A stretch of 64,000 bases of DNA from Ischnura elegans (lineage: Eukaryota > Arthropoda > Insecta > Odonata > Coenagrionidae). Numbering within the stretch: the first letter of the stretch is position 1; each line of letters opens with the position of its first letter. The notes under the pieces were generated by a model, which was not told the DNA's origin, did not search any database, and was given only the letters and a program-made list of their open reading frames with translations. Below are positions 51,690 to 62,660 of this stretch, piece by piece. The stretch lies in the NCBI RefSeq assembly GCF_921293095.1, contig NC_060253.1, forward strand, positions 76,049,992 to 76,113,991, in the 5' to 3' direction. The position numbers were made by a program, and so were the translations under genes.

Positions 51690-52856
51690 TTATTTTTCTA
51701 CTTTTTTTCTTAATAACATTATTTGCAGTTTCTTCTCCTCCAATGATAGGACATGGAGTTCTTCCATATGTTCCATCCTCCTCCTATGGAACTCCCTCTC
51801 ATTAGACATTTTCAATTGGTGTAGGTCTTTAGCTTGGCCCAACTCCTCCTCGCACCGAATGCCAATATATTTTTTCACTGCCTCCCTCGGTGTCTCTGTC
51901 TTCCGTCGTTTGCTGGCACTTGGAATGGAGGCTGGAAATGAAGTGAAATTTGAATTAAAGATAGGGAAATACTCGCAAGTTCCATGAATGAATCCCTGGA
52001 ATTCACTAAGAGTTTTATCTTATTTCTTCCTATAATGAAGGAGTTCCATATTAAGAAATTTGAAACTTTTTCTTTACGTAGATCTATTACTTCCATTCTA
52101 TTCCATCGAATTCTACTAAATTTATGTTCAAGTGACAGGAATTTAAATATCTAAATTTTAGGAATGACAAATTGGAACTATTGACAGCCATTAATAAATG
52201 GTAGCTTATTTAAAACCAAATTCAATCATGGAAATTAAGTATGCAATTATTGATTTGGTGGATAATTTCTCTTGCTACATTCATGTACTCATTTATGTTC
52301 ATATGTATTCTACAAGCTTAGATGGATTCCATATCATGCATTTATAAATGGCTGGTAGGTATATTGAAAATGTTAACTTAATTGAATCGGCATCTTCTTG
52401 AATGGCGAACGACGCACCGCTATTCCCCTTTCCTTTTGATACGTAGCCATCTGAGTCAAACTCACTGCCGAGCCTCAAATTTATATGTGGCATTAGTGTG
52501 TCCACTTTTTCCAGGAAATCGTTACCGACTTCTCTCCGTGGACCCCCTCCGCCAGTGGCAAGGTTGTGACTTTTGTTGAGGCTGCTGGCCTTCATGGCAG
52601 AATGCTTTACATTCTCCCACTATTTTTTAAGATTTTGCCATGACCTAAACGTGGTGTCAGGCAAGGAGTTAAACTCCCCTTCAATCAATTGCCACCATAG
52701 CATTTTCTCCTTGGAAGAACAAGCATCCGTCTTCTTGTTCTCCACCAGAGACCTATACTTAATGGTAAGCTCCAATAGAGCTTCCCTCTCAAAGGTTGAC
52801 AGATGAGGCAATCTCTTGCGCGCCACAGAGGAATTATCAGACATGATTGGGTACAA
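51690..52856 (-). pseudogene. Myb/SANT-like partner protein of Harbinger, multi-exon
   Basis: The first exon (52,840-52,620) reads KRLPHLSTFEREALLELTIK, YRSLVENKKTD, MLWWQLIEGEFNSLP and FRSWQNLKK, a trihelix/Myb-like DNA-binding domain with its spaced tryptophans. A second part in another frame (52,595-52,370) reads GPRREVGNDFLEKVDTLMP. The last exon after a CATTTCCAG acceptor near 51,930 reads KRRKTETPREAVKKYIGIR, then a Glu/Leu-rich coiled tail (MEELHVLSLEEKKLQIMLLR). Such proteins bind Harbinger ends and carry the transposase into the nucleus. At least one frame change lies between the first two parts (a stop in WQNLKK followed by WENVKHSA-like sequence). Splicing is inferred, not proven. 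Confidence 0.6.
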
Positions 52857-52978
52857 AAATCTAAACTAATTGAAAGACAAGATAGAAAGCTAACCTAATT
52901 GAAATAAACGGCGAAAAAGCTAAACTAATTGAAATAGACGACAAAAAAGCTGAACTAATTGAAATAGACGAGAATAAA
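52857..52978. repeat. 30-bp tandem repeat, four units
   Basis: There are four imperfect units of about 30 bp built on AAGCT(A/G)AACTAATTGAAAT. They lie directly before the Myb-like ORF start and may be subterminal repeats of the Harbinger element or a small minisatellite. Confidence 0.75.
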
Positions 52979-52994
52979 TGAGAAGGCATATTTT

Positions 52995-54558
52995 GCAGCC
53001 AAAGATGCACTCAGGTCTCCGGATACCGATTTTCGATTAATGCCAGCGGAAGATTTAGGAAATGCCATGAGGGATATAATAAGACAAAATTGGAAGACCC
53101 AATGGCTTGAAATTCAAAATAACAAACTTCGGGAAATTAAGCCCGTAATAACTGCGTGGCAGACCTCTATCAGAAATGTCCGCCGGGAGGAAGTGGTTTT
53201 AGCACGCTTAAGAATTGGCCACTGCTTATTAACATATTCATACCGCTTCACCGAAGAGAGAATACAGCCCCAATGCTTAAATTGCGATTGTCCACTAACA
53301 GTGCGACATATCCTGACGGACTGTGCAAGATATCGGACTGCACGGGTGAATCATAAGCTCGGAGATAACCTAGCTGGGGTACTAGGGTAAGCGTACGGCT
53401 AAGAAACTTCTTAGACGAATGTCCGTTCAACGTTCCCGTACTATTCCCCGCTTACTACTTCTAGACTACCTCCATGGGAGAAGACGAGACCGTTATGCGA
53501 TGCGCAACTCCACAGACGTCTCAAGAGTTCCACCTCGGCCGCCGAGTTCAAGCAGCTCTTTAACGAATTCTTAGCCCTCAACCCAGAGTTATTTCCCGTG
53601 TACACGGACGGGTCGAAAACTGATTCGGCGTGTGCATGTGCCGTGGTCTAAAATCACCACGGTGTCATCAAGCGGAAGCTCAGCCCTCTGTGCGGTATTT
53701 TCACGGCTGAATTGATTGCTCTGTGGATGGCCCTTCAGGGAATCCATCAAAATGACACACCTTATGTCATCTGCACTGACTCAATGAGCTCTCTGCAGAC
53801 CATACTCCGTTTCTCTCCGTCGCATCCCATTGCAAACGAAATTCATGTTGCCCTCCACTCCCTCCAAATGAGGGGTGCGAAAATCAGTTTCATGTGGATA
53901 CCAGGGCATATGGGAATACGCGGAAACGAAAAGGCAGACAGAGCGGCGAAAGAGGCTCTATCCGATATAGAACCCAATACACTGCCAGTACCTGCAGGTG
54001 ATCTCCAGGTAGCGTGGAAGAGAATCGTTCTAAATCAGTGGAAAGAACGCTGGTGTTCCCAAGCGAGGAACAAACTCAGGAATACTCGGAGAGGGGAGGT
54101 AGTCATCACACGACTGAGGATAGGGCACTGCGCCATGACTCACTCCTATCTATTCACAGAAGAGAAAATCCCGCCTCAGTGTGAGGAATGTGACTATAAT
54201 CAGTGTGAGACATATCCTGACGGAATGTGACCTATATCGGGTATTGCGATACAGGATGAACCTTGTTGGAGGACTAAACGACATGCCTCGTGACGACCCT
54301 GAACGTCTTAGTCGGGTAATAAAATTTCTGAAAACTATTGGTCTGCTGAATGAAATCTAACCTCGTTACACAATTTGTAATCACGCACACACCTTTCTCA
54401 CCTGTTATTTTATATTCCGAGGAAATAAATATCCAGATACCTTCAGGTTAAGGTTTATAACGTGATCCTCCCAAAATGAATCTTTACGAATGGAATGATG
54501 CGGTGCAAAATGACCTAAGATGTCGACGCACCCTAAAAACAATAATAACTAACTAACT
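52995..54558 (+). mobile_element. chimeric I-clade LINE fragment: family A piece joined to family B 3' half
   Basis: Bases 52,995-53,388 match family A ORF2 from AAKDALRSPDTDF to NLAGVLG. At 53,388 the sequence switches abruptly to family B from GTAAGCGTACGGCT (equivalent to about 50,239) and runs to the B 3' UTR and CTAA tail. The B part contains ORF2 RNase H pieces (CTDSMSSL, FMWIPGHMGIRGNEKADRAA), an internal deletion of about 42 bp near 54,075 and several stops. The right end cuts into a P-type transposase gene. No target-site duplication was recognised. Confidence 0.85.
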
Positions 54559-54564
54559 GAACCA

Positions 54565-57160
54565 TGGCAGATACCATTTCCTCAGATGGTAATGGGAACT
54601 GACCTGACTCGTCAGCAGGAACATTGAAAGATGTGAGAATATGTCAGGAAGAGAGACAGTCTGATGTTAGGGTCAATTTACAATCATTACATTTTAAATC
54701 TTTTAAAAGCCTTTGACAAATGTTGCTGCTGACATATGCAATGCTTTGAACTCAAACCCCCATAGATGTCTGAAAGAAACGGTCTTGTACTTTCGAGTAA
54801 GCAATGGTGGACATATCGGAAGGATTGTCTCTTTCAGAGCCAGAAGACCCAAGACCTTTTTCTAAGAAGGACCTAAGGTTACTGAAAAAAATCCCTTTCA
54901 TCCAGCTCACAATTCTGTCGAGTAGATGGTGCAGAAAAACCATCAATCAAGGCTGTTTTCAATGCACTGACAAATTGTGGGACGTTGGGGTGGTGGTTCT
55001 GCCCACAGTTTTGCCTAATTTTACCAAAAAAGTTTTCTAATGGATCTTGGTTAAGATTTCTCGTTTCTAAATGATGAAAGCCCTCCTTGGTCACTACATT
55101 CCACAGCATTCTCACAGCCCTAATGGTTGCCAACCAGCCATATTGAGAGGCTGGTCTCTTGTCACAATTAAGAAACTTAAGACCATCTATAGATTTGATG
55201 GCAGTCTCCCAGAACTGGAAATGAGGTGAAGATGATGTGACAGGTCCTTTCAATACCTTGCACCGGTCTCGTCGATGCAGGGTACCATTCAGGCTGTCAA
55301 ATAGTTCATCACAGAGGAGGAGGGAGGTAGCAGTGGCCAGACCATCAGAACCCAGAACACCTGTATTAATGAATACATTATTTATAAGACCCTCTCCATA
55401 CCTTTAAATTCTATGAACTTAGAATTTGAATATTTAAAGTCATCGCATTAACATTTCACTCTCAACACGTACCTGATGAAACTCGGTGGTTGACAGCACA
55501 AGCTACTGAATTGCTCAGTACCTGTGCTGCCAAGTATACTCTCATCTTGTCTCGATGTTTGGGATCAAGATGTCTCTTGGTATGGCGCTTAAGGTCTTGA
55601 AATGGTGGAACCTGGTCAGCATAGGTGGCCAATATATGTTGCCATTTTGCCACCTTCTTCACTTTATTCCCCCCAATATCCACACCAATTTCTACATCAT
55701 ATTTCATAAATAAAGTTCTGAAACATTTTAGCAAATGAGGTGGGTCGAAAATTGTGAAAATTCTGGTATTGCCAATGGAAAAGAATGGGGATTGGAAACT
55801 AGTACCCAATACTTGGGGGACTTTCACATTGTTTGTGCCCATGTCGCAAACAGTTGCCAAAACCTTAAGTCCAGCAGAAAGAAGTAAAGGAATAATCTCC
55901 TTAATTATTGCACAGATGGTGGAGGAAGAGGTGCTATTATTGCTAAAGTAATAGGCAACTGGCTGCTTCCACTTACCAAAAAGGGCTCTAACCATAAAAA
56001 CAAGAGCATACTTTGCCAATTTATTGGTCTTTTCTCCAGTGGCTAAATCTTCAAATCCATCAATGCGATGTTGATGGCTGTCGAAGAACAGATTTGGCTT
56101 TAACCTCATTGCATCAAAGAGTAAAGTACAAAACTTATCCTCTTCAGCCATTTCTGATGCATGGATGGATAAATGACTAACCAAATCTGCATGTACTCCT
56201 GTGGAAAATGGTATCTGCTGCAATAACGAAGTGAGGGTTCTTCTACTGGGTAGGGGAACAAAAGATCTCAACAAAGTGTAAGCCTTTGGGCTTTTCTTAA
56301 ACAAAGGAAGAGCCATTAATTTCTCGTCAGTGGTCCACCTTCTTCCTTTAGGTTTCTTTCCAGCAATTCTAAGTTGAGTACGAAGAAACTGGGTAAATGA
56401 TGAAGGTAAATTTTTTTCTGCATGTTCCACAAAACTGTCATCACAGAATTTCAAAATATTTTGGTACTTCTTTCTTATTGCTTTTGGCATTTTTTAAATT
56501 TAGAAATTGATTTTCTTTGAAACCTAATAACATGAACCATTGTTTTCTTTCGAGGAGTGAAATCGACCACTGACGTTAAATTTAGACTCCCAAGAAGAGA
56601 AAATCTTTTACCTTTGTGCGAACTAGACCCACTTGTCATGGGGGTCCTGCGAGTACCTGACAGAGGGGTACAGGATGGATCACATTGATTTAAGGATGAT
56701 GACCTAGCAGGTGTTTCTAATATCACAGTTGAAGTTGAATGACTAGGAGAAGAATTATCATTAGAGGTAGAAGGGATTGGCGTCAAAGAACGTAATGGTA
56801 TGGATAGTGAAGGTTCTACAGTGGGTGGGATAGAATCGGGTATAGTTGTGGGTTTAGAAATCAATAATAGATTAGAAACATTTCCCATAGGGGAGTCTCA
56901 TGGAAGAGAGGTGGTAGTGGGTGTAGATCTAACAAGAGGGGCAGAGGTGCCTTCATCATTGCTAGTGCTAGTTTACAGATCCTGCTGAGGCAGTAACAAG
57001 GTGGGAAAAGCATTGCCATTTAATCTATTTCTAAGGGCATTGGTGTAGTCATTATGGTGGAAGTGGGCGGAACAAACAAAGAGCCAACGATGACTAAGTT
57101 CATCCACAGGCACGGCAGATAGAGCTGGATTTACACATAATGTTCTCCAAGATGAAGACC
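54565..57160 (-). pseudogene. P/THAP9-type transposase gene with an intron, C-terminus cut by a LINE
   Basis: Read on the minus strand, the gene opens with a partial THAP domain (57,150-57,000; HRWLFVCSAHFHHNDY) and a Ser/Pro-rich linker. The 342-residue catalytic frame (56,490-55,462) has KALTLLRSF-like sequence, LLFDAMRLKPNLFFDSHQHR (first Asp), TVCDMGTNNVKVPQVLG (second Asp) and FDPPHLLKCFRTLF. A 112-base intron (55,361-55,472) with GTACGT donor and AATACAG acceptor joins SSG to VLGSDGLATAT. Exon 2 has RNLNQDPLENFFGKIRQNCG (catalytic Glu) and, after a stop and frame change near 54,890, LPSEEMVSAMVQ up to 54,565, where the chimeric LINE tail begins. The first THAP cysteines and the extreme C-terminus are missing. 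It is a dead copy, but the core is well preserved. Confidence 0.75.
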
Positions 57161-58183
57161 TGGGTGTAGAAGAGGTGACGAAACATCATATCAATTCAGT
57201 AGTCATTATTTTGCCGTTTGTATCAAGAAATATGTCCGCTGTCACATATAAATGAAATCAAATTCTAGTTTACTAATAGGGAAGGAAATTCTGTCACTAA
57301 CCAAATTTCATGCATTCATCAATGAATCCAGATGGGCCGTTAAGACTAAAAACATAGACCCAAAAATAATTTTCGGAACACAAACCTTTCTCTCTTGGCC
57401 GGATATCTATGGAAAAGTACCCCTGGGTGGTCAACTGAATTATTATTATTGCAGAGGCTGACCGAACACTCTTATTTGCAGGCATGGTCACTCGAAAGGT
57501 ACGCTAACTTAAAAGTAGTTCATCAGGGCGATAAAAGAAAAAGATCACTCACAGCGTATTGTATTAACAGCAAACGAACATCACAATACTCCAAACACCA
57601 GTTACGTCGCTTGACACAGCAAATTTATCGACAAACTTTGGATTAAAAATACAGTTCGTAACGCACGGTTCCCGCAGCTCTTGCGTTATAGCTTAAAATG
57701 ATGATGAATCACGTTATCGGGTATGACATATTCTCTAAACGCATTTCTTAGCATTAATTACAGATTTATTAATAATTTAGGGGGTTTCCGATTAATTTGA
57801 TGACAATTAATCGCTTATAAAACATCTTCCTTGAATTATTTTACATTGAAAATTCATTTCAAAACAGCGCTACCGCCAACGCCATCTCTCTGTCATTTGC
57901 GGCACTAAGTCAGTGACTGTGACGTCAATGGGGGGTCTGCTCTGCCATTCCACTTGCAGACGGGTGCATTCCCTGGTATCGGGCTCCTCGTTATATACCC
58001 TTCCTGCCCGCCCTCCGTCCAATGAGGGCTCTCCGCTAGGACACGTGGTGACGCGTTCGATGGGAAGGAGTTGGGGTGGGGAAGGTCCTGTGGTGTGAGG
58101 GTAACATCCAGGCGCGGGAGTGGGGGAAAATGGGACATGGTGAGTGCGGAGGACATTAAGGTTAGTTTTAACCGTACCTTTAA
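57161..58183. other. no gene recognised
   Basis: Short frames only. The part 57,860-58,110 is GC-rich, with a GTTATATACCC TATA-like box near 57,992. The missing first exon of the P-type transposase could lie here but was not found. A TTTAACCGTACCTT just outside the Harbinger end forms a small palindrome with it. Confidence 0.4.
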
Positions 58184-58204
58184 GGTACGTTTTCCAAGGA
58201 GCGA

Positions 58205-58295
58205 CTGTAGCGATGATCGCTGACCGATGATTGCTGACCGATGATCGCTGGACGATGATCGCTGGACGATGATCGCTGGACGATGATCGCTGGTT
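58205..58295 (+). repeat. subterminal direct repeats, left end of Harbinger
   Basis: About six tandem units of 15-16 bp contain GATGATCGCTG(G)AC. The right end (61,871-61,915) has three related GCGATCATCGC units in inverse orientation. Repeats of this kind are the likely binding sites of the transposase or MADF partner. Confidence 0.85.
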
Positions 58296-58395
58296 AGCGG
58301 CCGCCTTGGCGTTTTCTTAAAAGCGACTGCGATTTTCTTCTGAAGCGAGAACCCAGTAGTCTCCAAACTCTTTACCTGTGCAAGTGCGTGAGAGC

Positions 58396-60549
58396 ATGAG
58401 TAATAAAAAGAGGCGTATTCTAGCGTTTTTACTGAGTGAGGAAGAAGACGACGACGACATTGCAGAGAAAATCATTATTTCCAAGAGAAAGTCTGAGCAT
58501 CAGATATATTAAACAAGGAGTGAAGAGGGATACTCACATATGCTGATCGAAAACCATTTGCGAGGAGACGGTGAGAAGTTTTGCGAATTTTTCCGTCTGA
58601 ACCCCTCCCAGTTTAATTTTATTTTAAGCTTAATAGAGGATGACATAAGGAAGATAAATTGCAACAGACATCCCTATCCAATCAGACCTGATGAAAAGCT
58701 TGCACTTTGAGGTAAGTCGGAAATTAATTCATGTTACATTTTGGAGTTGTTGACAAGAAATCTCTTTATTCTAAAATGATTTGGATACATAAAGTGGTTA
58801 TTAAAATCAGTGCAACTACCTTAAAAACTGTAAGAATTCACACCTGCTCCTTCATAAATGTCATGCCTACCATAATCACTTGGTGAAGCTGGTAGAGAAT
58901 TCCCACTAAGTGGAGTTAATCCACTAGTTGCTGGTGAGGGAGTGGAAAAGGTAGTGGACAAGGAAGGACTGGGAAGCTGACGCTCCACTTGCCTTCTCAT
59001 TTCGGTCTCAAAATTAGAAACAAGCGTTAAAGTTTGTAATTTTATTTGGGTAATGAAATCTGGACTAAGTTTCCTAACTGTTTTAGCAATACTTTAAAAA
59101 AATAAGTCCACTTCATCCTCTTCTTCCGCTAATAAACTTTCTATGATAGTTTTGCGTTCATGGTCCCTTTCTTTTAGGTGCATTAAAAAGTTATCCTTAG
59201 CACTTTTTTTCACTTTATTGGCTCCACCAACATTCACTCTGTCTGCCGAGTTCACCGAGGAACCAGATTCCCCACTTACGCATATTCCTTCGATCTGCTC
59301 ACATTCAGGTTGGGGTTCACTTACTTCCCTCTCGGATGTGATTTCTACATCAGCCGTATCCTTTTCATTGGATATGGTCTTTCTGGGGGCCTCCGTTGAT
59401 TGTAAGAAAGATAACTTTTCTTTTAGCTGCCACTTTTTTCTTTTCATATCGGGAGCAGCCGCTGAGCCTGTCGGTGACCTTGCTCTTTTTCTCCTGTCAT
59501 AAGTGTCTTTAATGTTTTTCCATCGTTTTTTACAATCTGTCACTGAAAGAAGGAAAACATTTTATCAAGTATTGAATAAAGATTGTTGAAAAACAAAAGT
59601 ATAATTATACTCTACTTTTCGCAGGTTTTTGGCGACTGGAGAGTCTTATCATTCTCTACGGTTTAAATTCCGAATATCTGCCGGTGAAATAAGCAAGATT
59701 GTTGCTTCTACATTGAGCGTCCTGAGAGAAAAGCTAATGCCATTGTATTTGCCACCGTTATCGCCTGAAGAAGTATTAAGTAAAACAGATCAGTTCTACC
59801 AAAGATGGAATTTTCCAAATTGTGCGGGTGCTATAGATGGAAAGCACATTCGGATTGTCTGTCCTAGTAAGACTGGTTCCCTTTTCTTCAATTATAAGGG
59901 CTATTTTTCCATCGTTCTGCTGGCTTTGGTTGACGCCAACTATAAGTTCATGTACATTGATGTTGGCTCCTACGGAAAGGAAGGTGATAGCGGAATTTTT
60001 GATAGGTCAGACATTGGGAAAAAAATTGCTACTGGGTCCCTGCTTCCTTTGCCGCGTAAACTACCTAATTCTGATAAGGTACTTCCATGTGTGTTAGTTG
60101 GTGATGAAGCCTTCAGATTACATACAAATATGATGAGACCCTACCCAAGAACTGATGCAGCAGCTAACGAGCGAAAAGCTATTTTCAATTACAGGCTTAG
60201 CCGTGCTCGTCGAGTTTCCGAAAACGCTTTTGGATTGTTGTCCCAAACCTTCAGGATTTTTTACACTCCCATTCATTTACTACCTTCACGAGTTGATGAC
60301 GCCATCATCGTTTCTTGCTGCTTACACAACCTGCTAAGAGATGACTTCATTTCATCACATGGAAAAACCAACTGTGATTTTGAACCGGAAAAAGATTTGC
60401 CTTGTCAAAATCTAATTAGTTTGGCTGGCACTGGAGGTTTTGCAAATCAAGAAGGTTTTTCTGTGAGAGATTCTTCTGCAGACTACTTTATTGGAGAGGG
60501 CAGTGTAGGATGGCAAAACCATCATGTGAACAGAACGGACAAAAATTAA
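58396..60549 (+). pseudogene. HARBI1-type Harbinger transposase, two exons
   Basis: Exon 1 (58,396-58,711) starts MSNKKRRILAFLLSEEEDDD. It has SEEGYSHMLIENHLRGDGEK, FFRLNPSQFNFILSLIEDDI and RPDEKLAL before a GTAAGT donor. Exon 2 after a TTTTCGCAG acceptor (59,625-60,549) reads RFLATGESYHSLRF, CAGAIDGKHIRIVCP (first Asp), FFNYKGYFSIVLLALVDANY, DVGSYGKEGDSGIF, VLVGDEAFRL (second Asp), FNYRLSRARRVSENAFGLL (Glu) and a VSCCLHNLLRDD tail. This is a full DDE_Tnp_4 core. Exon 1 has one TAA where HQIYKTRSEEG is expected, and the junction LAL/RFLATG requires a one-base shift, so the copy is probably inactive though recent. The intron (58,712-59,624) contains the whole last exon of the MADF gene. Confidence 0.85.
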
Positions 60550-61712
60550 TTCCCTCCAACTTTTTAATGTTATTTTTAAATGATTTAAGTAGTATTATTG
60601 ATAAATTTAAAGCATACATAAAGCACTCGGAGAAATTACTTCGATTCATTTAAAATATGTCAGCCAAGGCATTAGATACAGGTAAAATGAAATCACTTGA
60701 GGTCGCAAGAGAAATTTTGTAATTTGTGGATGTATTGCTCGTAAAAATTCAAAATGCTTATTGTCTATTATTCATATGGAGAGAAAAAATATTATGAATG
60801 TATTATTATGAATAAAGAATTACCAAATCATCAAATTTCTCATTTATAATATGCCATCGAAATGCAAGTAAAGTGTTGCCCACGGAGCTATCGGATTCCT
60901 ACTGAAAGCGGTGCTGAAATTATGCAAAATTACCCTTTGGAAACTTTGCCTTGATATGAAACAAAGCCCTTACCACTGACGTTATTATCCACCAGTCCCA
61001 AGTTAGCAATTAATTAAATATTGTATTATATTAGTGAAGCCAATTGCCGATTAGGAATTACGTAGTAGGTATTTAATGACAGCTTATATCCACACTCGTG
61101 CTAGAAGAAACCCGGCGCAGTTACACATCTACAGTCGAAGAAAATTTTCCCTTTTTGCCGTGCAGCTAAGAATCCAAGGTCATAGACTAAAAGAGTCCGT
61201 AACTTATTAGGAGTATATCTATGGGAATTCTTAGAATCTCATCCAGGAGACGGGATTAAGCTAATAGTTATCAAATATGTTTACTGAGTTGCAGCAAAGG
61301 AACTTCATTAGTCTCATTCATAACTACACTTGGTGGTCATTATCAACTGGAATCAATCGTAATTATAGCATCCAAAAAATGTTAAATGGCATAATATAAC
61401 AATTAAAAAATTCTGCAATCTGGTGAAAGAATAGTCATTATCTAACAAATCGAAAAGATGATCTGAAAATGGTTAACGAACTAGATCTGTTCAAGAAATA
61501 GCAGATACAAACTCAAGGAAATTTTAGATTGTGATGAACTCACCTGGTCTTCTTACATATTCTGCGATCTCTTTCCAAATATTGTCTTTCACACGTATGT
61601 CCCGGTATAGTGGATGGTGCAAATCATACAGTGCTGGATGGTCTCTCACCTTTTCAGTCAACTTTTCGTCTTCTTCCGATGAAAAATTCAATTTTGTGGT
61701 GCTGCACGCCAT
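58821..61712 (-). pseudogene. MADF-BESS partner protein of Harbinger, two exons, one nonsense change
   Basis: Exon 1 (61,712-61,544) encodes MACSTTKLNFSSEEDEKLTE, HPALYDLHHPLYRDIRVKDN and IWKEIAEYVRRP, the first half of a MADF (Myb/SANT-like) domain, then a GTGAGT donor. Exon 2 begins at 59,542 after CTTTCAG and completes the domain with VTDCKKRWKNIKDTYDRRKR, then SAAAPDMKRKKWQLKEKLSF. The C-terminus has EEEDEVDLFF, a TAA at 59,094, and in the same frame SIAKTVRKLSPDFITQIKLQ, a BESS motif, ending at 58,821. The stop was probably a Lys codon. The 2.0-kb intron contains the transposase's exon 2 on the opposite strand. MADF partners bind the transposon ends. Confidence 0.8.
60550..61543. other. 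transposase 3' UTR / MADF intron
   Basis: AT-rich sequence with no frame. It is both downstream of the plus-strand transposase and within the minus-strand MADF intron. An AATAAAGAATTACC near 60,819 could serve as the transposase polyadenylation signal. Confidence 0.45.
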
Positions 61713-61936
61713 GATATCACTTCATTCACCGGCAAATAATCGCTGGCGACTGCGATTCCTACCCCTCTCTGGGCAGGATACCATAATCGCCCAGCGATCA
61801 AAGTAAGCGACTCCCGCAATAGTCGCGTGTTGGAAAATGGTTACATTGTAGAACAACGTATGCAGGCTGTCGCGATCATCGCTCAGCGATCATCGCCCGG
61901 CGATCATCGCTATAGTCGCTCCTTGGAAAACGTACC

Positions 61937-62330
61937 TTAAGGCGTTATGGTAGTGACGGCTGGGAGCCGCTCTGGGCGACCGAAGCCGATCGTTTTTTCC
62001 CCCTGCCGGAGTTCACATACCACTCAATTGCGGAACAACTAGAAGAGATAGAGACTTGCGGTTTTCTTTATTGTATTTAGAAGACGTGTATACACATTAA
62101 GGAAGGACATAAATAGTAATATGTCCTCAGGTGATCGAGAAAATCAAGTTGGACTTTGGTCAATTATAACTTGCCTCCAAGCTAAAACATAAGAATTTTT
62201 AAACCGTCTATCTGTGGCTACACTTTTCTTCCACAACCACCTTGAGACCCACAGTTCTATGTGAATTCGCTTGGCCTAAAATGTCTCTACCCTGGAGTAC
62301 TGCAGGCCCAAAACGGCGACAAAGGACGTG
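61937..62330. other. no gene recognised
   Basis: Flank of the Harbinger transposon. No open frame or repeat was identified. Confidence 0.4.
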
Positions 62331-62660
62331 ATTCGGGCCAATTCGAATTTCTTACTTCCCCTCACCCCGCACCGCCCTCCCAACTACGGCAACGTCGCAG
62401 AAAGTGGAATGGGGAGTGATACCTCGCGCCCGCCCGTATCGCCGACGCGCCGAGACGAAGCGAGTATCTGGTTACCTATCGTTTTAAGGTGAGGGGGGGC
62501 GAGGTCGAAGAAAAGCGAATGAAATTCGCTTGGCCTTCCCCGAGTTGCGGGGTGTAAGGGCATGAGAAGCGGAGAGGAACATTCCCCTCAGCTGTCTAGC
62601 CCGCCCTCCCACCTGTGTTTGAGGTGCGACTGCCGTGACTTCTCAGCTTCTTCGCTTTTC
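62331..62660 (+). promoter_or_regulatory. CpG-rich block, possible host promoter region
   Basis: The stretch is GC- and CpG-rich (GCGCCCGCCCGTATCGCCGACGCG-type composition around 62,420-62,460) compared with the AT-rich surroundings, and it lies just upstream of a candidate first exon. No TATA box is evident. It could also be part of an unrecognised repeat. Confidence 0.3.

Larger units (their letters stand above)
58184..61936. mobile_element. complete Harbinger transposon with HARBI1-type and MADF-BESS genes
   Basis: The terminal inverted repeats begin GGTACGTTTTCCAAGGAGCG and match over about 37 bp with one mismatch (58,184-58,220 and 61,900-61,936). TTAA flanks both ends; the Harbinger duplication is normally a TWA trinucleotide, which TTAA can hide. 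Subterminal copies of GCGATGATCGC stand about six times on the left and three on the right. The element carries a DDE_Tnp_4 transposase on the plus strand and a MADF-BESS protein on the minus strand, convergent and with interlocked introns. Each gene has one Lys-to-stop change, and the transposase has one probable frameshift at its splice junction. Confidence 0.85.

Noticed and set aside
57905-58366. 153-residue minus-strand frame with SSDHRSAIIG-type repeats
   Set aside because: The repetitive part is only the translation of the Harbinger subterminal DNA repeats; there is no family signal.
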